Positions 1-5,332 of a stretch of 7,334 bases of DNA are shown piece after piece. Source of the stretch: Anaerolineales bacterium (GTDB lineage: Bacteria; Chloroflexota; Anaerolineae; Anaerolineales; E44-bin32). Location: contig WVZH01000036.1 in NCBI GenBank assembly GCA_011772595.1, forward strand, positions 13,213 to 20,546, written 5' to 3'. Position 1 is the first letter of the stretch. Every line of letters begins with the position of its first letter. The translations under genes and the position numbers were made by a program. Under the pieces are notes generated by a model, which saw nothing but the letters and a program-made list of their open reading frames with translations, was not told the origin of the DNA and did not search any database.

Positions 1-22
1 CGCTCACCAAGGAATTAATGAA

Positions 23-1588
23 TCAATTTAAGCATAGCGGTGAAGTCTCAGGTACGGGTCGATGCGGATCGTCAGCGAAATAGGTCCTGTCCGGCAAGAG
101 ACCATAATCGGCACCAAAGTAGGTGTCGAAAATGATACGGAATGTGTTGACCGGACTCACAGCCGGATAGAGTGATGGATTGTCCTCTCCGCGTAGATAG
201 TAGGCGTTCAGGATGTTTGTTATTGTACGGTCCGGCCCCCCTGTATCAGCCTGAAGGACGATGATCGGCGGTGATGCGGAACGCCGAAGGATGCTCTCAA
301 TGATGTTGAGAATTCGATCGTTGACGAAGCGGACCTCATTCGTGTACCCCTTGATCTCGTACTCCCCACTGACAGGCCCACCGCCCTCCCCACTATAATA
401 GCCGGGATCTTCTACGATGCTGCCATCGGGCATGAAAACTCTGGGCGGGTGTGGGATGGATATATGTGCAAACACCCACTTGGGACCAGGAATACTAACC
501 ACTTTGGGCAAGTTTTCGAGGATGAACAATTGACGAGTGATGTAACCCGAGTACGGGAATTGTTTAAGTGGCTCGTATACAACTTGCTTCGTGTTGCGAA
601 GGGCTTGAAGCTGAAGGTCTGTTATCACCAACCCCATTGAATTTCGAATGAGCATCATCTCGAAGGGGTTGACGAGTTGAGAGAAGATCGATCCTCGATC
701 GACCCCCAGGAAGATATCAGCATCGGTGATCGTGGTCCAAAAAAATCCCGTATCAAAAGCCACGGTCATATACCCAATCGATTCCAGGTGCCCCCTCACA
801 AGGCTGTATTTAACAAGAGGTAATAGGTCCGGGTCCACTCGCATCGCCTTCATTATCTCTTCCAACTGCGGTAAGTAATCGAGGTTCAAGCTGGATGTGA
901 GTGAACCCTGGGTGAAGCAATGGTTACATCGACTACAGTCTGCTACATAAAACCCCATTTCGATCAGTGAATCCAGAAAATACGTGTTGTCGAAATTAAA
1001 GAAGCTCGACATGGAGTCTGCACGCGTATAGGTGTCTAAAATGATGTAGTAGATGTCCGGAGGGTTTTTCCCGTCGGGGAGCTCCAAAGGCTCCTCTTGA
1101 GCAACCAGAACCGAAGCAATCTCCTCCACTTCAGACACGACGCGTATTTGGCTAACGATCTGGAATACGGGGTAAATGAGTATTGCCACACTGATAACAT
1201 TAAGGACTTGAGTGATGTTGTGCTCATTCTGAACTTTTTTCCACACCCACCAGAGCCCCAATGCTAGAAAAGCTAAATAGGCCAGCAGCAGAAAACGATG
1301 GCGACCGATGATCTGTCCAACAACCGGGATTTCCTTTATTCCGTGGTAAAGATGACCGTAGGAGAAAAAGAGAATCAGTAAAAAAGTCGTCGTCAATCCT
1401 GCTCTGTACACATTCCGGGATACGAAGTATGCCACCAGAAGGAGAAGAGTCGCCCCGCTAAGGCTATACAACAATGGCCTTTGGGCAACCTCAAGAGCAA
1501 CTTCCTCGACATTATGGGCCAACAAGGCTAACGTAGGAAATATAGCGAACAACAAGGGGTGGAAAACGAAGCGTTTGAGAATGACCAT
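23..1588 (-). CDS. Five-helix membrane protein with sulfatase/alkaline-phosphatase-fold domain (paralogue A)
   Basis: 521 aa. The N-terminal part has five likely membrane helices (about residues 8-25, 38-57, 65-82, 98-116, 126-146). The rest, from about 175 on, is soluble and predicted to lie outside the membrane. It resembles the sulfatase-like hydrolase/transferase branch of the alkaline phosphatase superfamily (the fold of LTA synthase and phosphoethanolamine transferases). Visible marks are ILD (Asp185, likely metal ligand), Thr226 followed by SLTSSLN (likely nucleophile Thr), H375 and H380 in the AHISIPHPP segment, and LQAD (Asp448, likely metal ligand). Oddities: Asp448 is followed by Thr rather than the usual His, and Cys218, Cys221 and Cys224 form CxxCxxC just before Thr226. 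The ATG start puts the first helix at the same place as in the paralogue at 1846-3417. No good Shine-Dalgarno sequence is visible. Family and fold are fairly sure; substrate is unknown (a cell-surface phospho- or sulfo-ester is a guess). Catalytic activity is uncertain because of the missing His. Confidence 0.85.
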   Translation of the reverse strand: MVILKRFVFHPLLFAIFPTLALLAHNVEEVALEVAQRPLLYSLSGATLLLLVAYFVSRNVYRAGLTTTFLLILFFSYGHLYHGIKEIPVVGQIIGRHRFLLLAYLAFLALGLWWVWKKVQNEHNITQVLNVISVAILIYPVFQIVSQIRVVSEVEEIASVLVAQEEPLELPDGKNPPDIYYIILDTYTRADSMSSFFNFDNTYFLDSLIEMGFYVADCSRCNHCFTQGSLTSSLNLDYLPQLEEIMKAMRVDPDLLPLVKYSLVRGHLESIGYMTVAFDTGFFWTTITDADIFLGVDRGSIFSQLVNPFEMMLIRNSMGLVITDLQLQALRNTKQVVYEPLKQFPYSGYITRQLFILENLPKVVSIPGPKWVFAHISIPHPPRVFMPDGSIVEDPGYYSGEGGGPVSGEYEIKGYTNEVRFVNDRILNIIESILRRSASPPIIVLQADTGGPDRTITNILNAYYLRGEDNPSLYPAVSPVNTFRIIFDTYFGADYGLLPDRTYFADDPHRPVPETSPLCLN

Positions 1589-1632
1589 ATTTGATCAAAA
1601 AGCTCACGAGTCAATCGAAGCACATACTCGAC

Positions 1633-1680
1633 GAACTCCTATGGTGTGGAGATTTCACCAACGTATTGTACCGTAAGACC
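1633..1680 (-). promoter_or_regulatory. Conserved promoter/leader block upstream of paralogue A
   Basis: This block lies 45 bp upstream of the ATG at 1588. It matches 3483-3530, upstream of the second paralogue, at 40 of 48 positions without gaps. Read on the minus strand it carries TACAAT (1665-1670), a plausible -10 box, but no recognisable -35 at the usual distance. Downstream of it is an inverted repeat with CTCC and GGAG arms (extendable to GAA..CTCC / GGAGTTC with a two-base bulge) around an 8-nt spacer. The arms are identical in both copies, while four of the eight spacer bases differ. It could be a leader hairpin in the mRNA or a site for a shared regulator. The -10 assignment is an inference. 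Confidence 0.5.
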
Positions 1681-1845
1681 CTGCCTCACTCATTCGCGAC
1701 TGAGAGGCGAGGAAGAAAAACGGGACGCGGCTACTGATATCAAGTATGAAGCCGAGCAACAAAATGTTTTCGCCAGATATCCAGGAGTGGAATACAACCT
1801 GCCGGCATTTTTCGGAGGTCAGGAACTGGAAGAATCAAGGAAGGA
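1681..1845. other. Intergenic remainder between the two paralogues, nothing recognised
   Basis: Between the stop of the second paralogue and the conserved block upstream of the first I see no gene, no RNA fold and no convincing terminator. The strongest inverted repeats have arms of only 4-5 bp and no T-run follows them. Similarity to the 3531-3552 region continues weakly for about 22 bases past the conserved block and then fades. Confidence 0.4.
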
Positions 1846-3417
1846 TCACTTCGTACAAGCCAGGGCTGTCTCAGGCACCGGATGGGTTAGGTCATCTTCG
1901 AGAAAGGTCATATCCGGCAGCAAGCCATAATCCGTTCCAAAATAAAGGTCGAAGATAAGTCGGTACGTATTAACCGGACTTATGCTCGAATAGAGCAGAT
2001 CGCTCTCCTGGCCACGCAGGTAGTATGCATTCAAGATGCGAGGCAGCGTGCTACCTGGTCCACCAGTATCCCCTTGAAGAATGATTATGGGAGGTGTTTT
2101 AGATCGACGAAGGATGTCCTCAAGAATGGTCAGCATGCGAGCGTTGATAAAACGCACTTCGTTTACATATCCTTTGACCTCGTACTCCCCATTGATCGGG
2201 CCACCAGACTCTCCGGAATAATACCCAGGATCTTCGACGATGCCCCCATCCGGTGTAAAAATCCGCGGGGGATGAGGAATGAGGATGTGCGCGAAAACCC
2301 ACTTGGGACCTGGAATATTGACAACCTGCGGGATGGTTTCCAAGGTGAACAACTGCCGTTTGGCATAATCTTCGTTAAAGTAATTCAAATCCTGGAGTCC
2401 CGCGAAGATCGCTCGCCTTCTGGTACGCGCAGATTGCTGTTGCAGATCAGCCAAGACCAACCCCACCGAATTGCGTATTAACATACCCTCGAAAGGCGTG
2501 ACGAGTTGATCGAAGATCGACTCTCGATCGAATGCTAAATAAAATTCCGCATCTCGCATTCTGCTCCACTCATAGCCCGAGTCGAACCCGATAACCTTAT
2601 AGCCGATCGCCTCGAGATGACCCCGCACCAAGCTGTGCTTGACGAGATAACCCAGATCCTGGTCTAACTCTTGTGCAGCCATTCTCGTTTGCAAAGGAGT
2701 CAGGTAATTCAGATTTAAGCTGGAGGTGAACGCCCCTATCGTGAAGCAATAATTGCAGCGGCTACACTGCGCCACATAAAATCCCAAGTCCTCCAGTGCA
2801 AAGACAAAATCCGAATTGTCGAAGTTGAAGAAATCCAGCATCGCGTCCTGGCGCGTATATGTATCGAGTATGAAGGTATAGATATCCGGCAATTCTCCAT
2901 CCGCGGGCACTTCAAGAGGCTCCTCCACCGAGAGGAGGATCGAGGTGACTCTTTCAGCCTCTGAGTCCTTGCGAATCTGCTGGACAATCTGAAAGACCGG
3001 GTAGATCAGCAACCCGACACTGACGATATTCAAGATTCGGTTCACAGAATGAAGATCGTACTGCTTCCTACCCAGCCACCACGGTCCCAATGTCATGAGA
3101 AGGGCGTAGGCGATTAGTAAGTATCGATGATGACCGATAACCTGCCCGATTGTAGGGATCTGTCGGATGGCCTGGTATGCATGTCCATAGGTGAAGAACA
3201 GGAGCAACAGGTAACTGGTGATTACACCCGCCCGGTAATCATTCCGAAGAATACGCTTCAATAGCATGAAGATCAGAACAGCGCCCACCAGGGATACAAG
3301 AAGAGGCCGAACCACGACCTCAAGTGCCACTTCCTGAATATTGTGAGCCAATAATGCGAGGACGGGAAAACTCGCAAAAAAGAAGGGATGGATGATGTAT
3401 CGTCTCAGAACGGTCAT
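1846..3417 (-). CDS. Five-helix membrane protein with sulfatase/alkaline-phosphatase-fold domain (paralogue B)
   Basis: 523 aa from the ATG at 3417. It is a paralogue of the product of 23-1588: well over half of the residues match by eye along the whole length, with five N-terminal helices and the same C-terminal soluble domain. Counting from this start, the likely active-site residues are Asp185 in FILD, Thr226 in CFTIGAFTSSLN, His377 and His382 in AHILIPHPP, and Asp450 in LQGD. Asp450 is followed by Thr where the family usually has His. Cys218, Cys221 and Cys224 form the same CxxCxxC. The frame is open to an ATG at 3459, which would add 14 residues. I prefer 3417 because it aligns exactly with the first residue of the other copy (M-x-x-L-x-R, then HP-x-x-F-A) and has GGAGG 15 bases upstream. 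The gene probably arose by tandem duplication and has its own promoter block. Substrate unknown; catalytic competence in doubt because of the D-T pair. Confidence 0.85.
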   Translation of the reverse strand: MTVLRRYIIHPFFFASFPVLALLAHNIQEVALEVVVRPLLVSLVGAVLIFMLLKRILRNDYRAGVITSYLLLLFFTYGHAYQAIRQIPTIGQVIGHHRYLLIAYALLMTLGPWWLGRKQYDLHSVNRILNIVSVGLLIYPVFQIVQQIRKDSEAERVTSILLSVEEPLEVPADGELPDIYTFILDTYTRQDAMLDFFNFDNSDFVFALEDLGFYVAQCSRCNYCFTIGAFTSSLNLNYLTPLQTRMAAQELDQDLGYLVKHSLVRGHLEAIGYKVIGFDSGYEWSRMRDAEFYLAFDRESIFDQLVTPFEGMLIRNSVGLVLADLQQQSARTRRRAIFAGLQDLNYFNEDYAKRQLFTLETIPQVVNIPGPKWVFAHILIPHPPRIFTPDGGIVEDPGYYSGESGGPINGEYEVKGYVNEVRFINARMLTILEDILRRSKTPPIIILQGDTGGPGSTLPRILNAYYLRGQESDLLYSSISPVNTYRLIFDLYFGTDYGLLPDMTFLEDDLTHPVPETALACTK

Positions 3418-3482
3418 ATCAAGCGCAACAAACCTCCACCGATAGGAATGCCTCCACATAGTAATCTCAGCGCATTCCCGGT

Positions 3483-3530
3483 GAACTCCTACAAAGTGGA
3501 GATTTCAACACCGTATTGTACCGAAAGTCC
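3483..3530 (-). promoter_or_regulatory. Conserved promoter/leader block upstream of paralogue B
   Basis: Second copy of the block at 1633-1680 (40 of 48 identical, ungapped), here 66 bp upstream of the preferred ATG at 3417. On the minus strand it has TACAAT (3515-3520) and then an inverted repeat, TGAA[AT]CTCC, 8-nt spacer, GGAGTTCA, which can form eight base pairs with a two-base bulge. This copy's repeat pairs slightly better than the other one. If TACAAT is the -10, transcription would begin near 3508 and the hairpin would lie in the 5' leader. A regulator-binding site is the alternative. Confidence 0.5.
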
Positions 3531-3568
3531 CAGCCACAAACGCTGCCGACTACTTTCCGCTGACAATT

Positions 3569-3586
3569 GGGGGAAATCATACCCCC
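3569..3586. repeat. Inverted repeat GGGGG / CCCCC with 8-nt spacer
   Basis: Five G (3569-3573) and five C (3582-3586) flank an 8-base spacer in the gap between the LysM gene stop and the promoter block of paralogue B. AATT lies outside each arm, offset by two bases on one side. No T-run follows on the minus strand, so it is not a standard terminator for the LysM gene. It could be a hairpin in the transcript end or an operator. A second small inverted repeat, GTATG-CAT-CATAC, lies at 3610-3622. Function of both is unknown. Confidence 0.3.
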
Positions 3587-3652
3587 AGAATTGAGGATCC
3601 TACTGCCTCGTATGCATCATACAGGTGGTACTTCATCACGTCTTTCTCGAGG

Positions 3653-4405
3653 CTAAGGAATCTGGAACGTAGATTGTACTTCCCCCTCAGCGTTGCGTAA
3701 GGTTATTAATTTTCCGGATGTCCAAACCGCCTGCTCCAATCCCCAATAGAGGTCTATGGTCGTGTCCGTGCCTGCGCGAGTATGAACGTCCACAGCACCC
3801 GTGGTGTAGAAAGTGAACGCGGGAAATTCATAGACCATTCCTTCGCCGTCATCGAGCGTCCAGCCGGCCATCGAGACCTCCCCGCCTTCGTTGTGTAGAC
3901 GGACGGTTTCCGTATCAATTGTGCCTGCCCCCTCGATACCGGAGATCACAACGCTCGGCGATACCAGAGTAGGTGCCGGTGTGGCGGTTTCTTGAGTTTT
4001 CGTTGGTCGTTCAATTTGAGAAGGGATTTCTCCTCCAAGCAAAGCTTCCACGGGAATCACAAGTGTTTGACCCGCGGATAGAGAATCAGGATCATCAATG
4101 TCATTGACCGCCATTAATCTCTCGAGCGAAACCTCGAACATCAAAGCGATATCCGTGAGCGTGTCACCTGAACGCACCAAGTATGTTATTGGAGTCGAGG
4201 AGGGTGTAACTGTGGAAGTTACCGTTGGCACCTCACTGGCGATGAGCGCAACGATGTCGATCGTAGGTGTGGGTGTCCCAGGTGGTGGTCGATCTCGTCG
4301 ATCCCATACGCTTAGTATTACAACAACCGTGATCGCCGAAACCACCACGTTCAAGAGAAGATAAAGGAAGTATTGCCTCCAGTTGCCCCTTCGCACGCTT
4401 CCCAT
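3653..4405 (-). CDS. Membrane-anchored LysM and lamin-tail-domain protein
   Basis: 250 aa from the ATG at 4405. The order is a basic N-terminus (MGSVRRGNWRQ), one membrane helix at about 12-34, a Pro/Thr-rich linker at about 41-73, a LysM domain at about 74-118 (YLVRSGDTLTDIA ... SLERLMAVNDI ... SAGQTLVIP), a second Thr/Pro linker, and a C-terminal beta-rich domain at about 152-250. The last resembles the lamin-tail domain (VRLHNEGGEVSMAGWTLDDGEG ... GKLITLRNAEGEV). LysM domains bind N-acetylglucosamine-containing polymers such as peptidoglycan; bacterial LTD domains are extracellular and poorly understood. The protein is therefore probably anchored in the membrane and displayed in the cell wall. 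A GTG at 4423 would add six residues. Neither start has a clear Shine-Dalgarno, and I chose the ATG because the basic-then-helix pattern begins there. No enzyme domain is seen. LysM is sure; the LTD call is likely. Confidence 0.85.
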   Translation of the reverse strand: MGSVRRGNWRQYFLYLLLNVVVSAITVVVILSVWDRRDRPPPGTPTPTIDIVALIASEVPTVTSTVTPSSTPITYLVRSGDTLTDIALMFEVSLERLMAVNDIDDPDSLSAGQTLVIPVEALLGGEIPSQIERPTKTQETATPAPTLVSPSVVISGIEGAGTIDTETVRLHNEGGEVSMAGWTLDDGEGMVYEFPAFTFYTTGAVDVHTRAGTDTTIDLYWGLEQAVWTSGKLITLRNAEGEVQSTFQIP

Positions 4406-4442
4406 CGGCGCGCATGATAGCACAGGATCACAATTAATGGAA

Positions 4443-4472
4443 TTGACCCGCAGTGGAAGCTGACTTTACAAT
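4443..4472 (+). promoter_or_regulatory. Sigma70-type promoter for the NYN-domain gene
   Basis: TTGACC at 4443-4448 and TACAAT at 4467-4472 are separated by 18 bp. Each box matches the consensus at 5 of 6 positions. Predicted transcription start is near 4479, giving a leader of about 90 nt before the GTG at 4569. It lies in the divergent gap between the LysM gene and the NYN gene. No comparably good promoter was found for the LysM gene on the other strand. Confidence 0.5.
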
Positions 4473-4568
4473 TGCGATATATTTGGACACACTAACCACT
4501 CAGGTATCAGGACACGCAAGAACCGCCCTGTGATACTTCCTACACCACGATGCGTCGAGAATATTCAA

Positions 4569-5045
4569 GTGCCCTACATTATTGATGGTCATAATCTCAT
4601 TGCACACACACCAGGAATCTCGCTGAGCGATCCCGATGACGAGATGCAACTGATGATGCTCCTACATGCTTTCTGTGCACGTGAGCAAAAGCGCGCGACG
4701 GTTTATTTTGACCGTCGCGCAGCCGGTCAACCGGATCCGGCCCCTATAGGCGGCTTGAGAGCCCACTTCGTCACACCCCCGCGCACTGCAGACGAGGCCA
4801 TTCGTGCCCACCTCGTCCACCTTGGACCCGATGCGCGCAATTGGACTGTGGTCTCTTCCGACAGACAGGTGATGTCTGCCGCAATTCAAGTCGGGGCGCG
4901 GCACATCGACAGCCGTGTCTTCGCAGAGAAGATCGTTAATCTAACCTCCACGCCGGACTCAAGTGAAAAGCCCGACCCACCGTCGTCTCCTGAAGAGCTC
5001 GCCGCCTGGCAAGAGATCTTTGGGGATGCGGGTGGTAACGAGTGA
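4569..5045 (+). CDS. NYN (PIN-like, YacP/Rae1-related) RNase-family protein
   Basis: 158 aa from the GTG at 4569. It starts directly in the first strand of the NYN fold, with MPYIIDGHNLI (acidic Asp6, Asn9). Further marks are TVYFDRR (Asp48), RTADEAI (Asp75, Glu76) and VVSSDRQV (Asp98). These acidic residues are where PIN/NYN nucleases hold their metal. The C-terminus has a Pro/Ser-rich linker and a PEELAAWQEIFG tail. The related B. subtilis YacP (Rae1) cuts mRNA on the ribosome, so an RNA-processing role is likely here but not shown. The frame opens at a GTG at 4530, but the 13 extra residues precede the conserved domain. The inner GTG has a weak GAGA eight bases upstream and matches the usual family start. 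The structured RNA region beginning about 60 bp after the stop may be this gene's 3' UTR or a separate RNA. Confidence 0.8.
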   Translation: MPYIIDGHNLIAHTPGISLSDPDDEMQLMMLLHAFCAREQKRATVYFDRRAAGQPDPAPIGGLRAHFVTPPRTADEAIRAHLVHLGPDARNWTVVSSDRQVMSAAIQVGARHIDSRVFAEKIVNLTSTPDSSEKPDPPSSPEELAAWQEIFGDAGGNE

Positions 5046-5089
5046 CCCGTTGCGCTAACCAAATATTAATATTATTACGATCTGGTAAG

Positions 5090-5098
5090 TGATAATAT
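5090..5098 (+). promoter_or_regulatory. Possible extended -10 element for the downstream small RNA
   Basis: TG-A-TAATAT at 5090-5098 (or GATAAT at 5091-5096, 5 of 6 matches to TATAAT) lies in an AT-rich stretch (5061-5100), just before the first hairpin at 5106. No -35 match is visible at the right distance. It would start transcription near 5103-5106. It is weak on its own and supported mainly by its position. Confidence 0.3.
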
Positions 5099-5102
5099 AC
5101 AA

Positions 5103-5261
5103 GTGGGATAAGCTGCTCTTCTTGTGCTGTGTCGGTATCCGAGCTTATCCAGGGGGAACCCATATTACCGTTGATGTGCTCCCCCCGCACAGATGGTAGG
5201 TTCCCCGATTTATATCGAACCGCTGGATGCTCCCCCCCACATCCGGCGGTTCATTTTTATT
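5103..5261 (+). ncRNA. Candidate small RNA with three hairpins and two C-rich loops
   Basis: Three consecutive hairpins fill this gap. H1: GGATAAGCT (5106-5114) pairs perfectly with AGCTTATCC (5142-5150) around 27 nt. H2: GGGGAACC (5153-5160) pairs perfectly with GGTTCCCC (5199-5206). Inside it TACCGTT (5166-5172) pairs with GATGGTA (5192-5198, with wobbles) and TGTGC (5175-5179) with GCACA (5187-5191), leaving the loop TCCCCCC. H3 is a 13-bp stem (5217-5229 / 5240-5252) with a 10-nt C-rich loop, followed by TTTTTATT. H2 and H3 share GCTCCCCCC (5178-5186, 5229-5237) at their tips. The next gene is convergent, so this cannot be the leader of a downstream gene. It is either a free sRNA or the 3' UTR of the NYN gene. 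C-rich exposed loops are known in sRNAs that pair with G-rich ribosome binding sites (C-rich-motif sRNAs of Firmicutes, CCUCCUCCC-loop RNAs of alphaproteobacteria). I do not recognise it as 6S, tmRNA, SRP or RNase P RNA. The strand follows from the terminator; the 5' end is a guess. Confidence 0.6.
5217..5261 (+). terminator. Rho-independent terminator (also H3 of the small RNA)
   Basis: A 13-bp stem, GAACCGC-T-GGATG (5217-5229) with CATCC-G-GCGGTTC (5240-5252), contains one T-G wobble. It is closed by a 10-nt C-rich loop and followed after one base by TTTTT (5254-5258) and ATT. In the opposite direction the stem is followed by GATATAAAT rather than a T-run, so it works for plus-strand transcripts. 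It ends the NYN gene and/or the small RNA. Confidence 0.85.
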
Positions 5262-5332
5262 CCACTTAACTTGGATAAGAATGGGGAGCCCTGAATCCCA
5301 GGTCTCAACCGGCTTTGGCTTCCGCTAACGCA

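Noticed and set aside
1646..1930. 94-codon open frame on the plus strand in the gap between paralogues
   Set aside because: It runs into the antisense of paralogue B, covers the conserved leader block, has no family resemblance and no good RBS.
2074..2481. 135-codon open frame on the plus strand inside paralogue B
   Set aside because: It is an antisense shadow of a conserved gene, with no recognisable domain, RBS or promoter.
3418..3459. Longer start (ATG 3459) for paralogue B
   Set aside because: The extra 14 residues have no counterpart in the other copy, there is no Shine-Dalgarno upstream of 3459, and a GGAGG lies between the two ATGs.
3569..3586. Rho-independent terminator for the LysM gene
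   Set aside because: The stem is only five G-C pairs and no T-run follows on the minus strand.
4530..4568. Longer start (GTG 4530) for the NYN gene
   Set aside because: The 13 added residues lie before the first strand of the NYN fold, and the family normally begins right at this strand. The inner GTG also has a modest RBS.
5103..5261. Reading the hairpin region as 6S, tmRNA, SRP or RNase P RNA, or as a riboswitch
   Set aside because: It has no tmRNA-like tRNA end, no long 6S-type single stem with a central bubble, and no conserved P4/P7 helix of RNase P. It cannot be a cis riboswitch because the next gene is on the opposite strand.
5103..5261. CRISPR-like or integron attC-like repeat
   Set aside because: Only the loop 9-mer repeats. 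Stems differ, there is no regular spacer pattern, and no cas or integrase gene is present.
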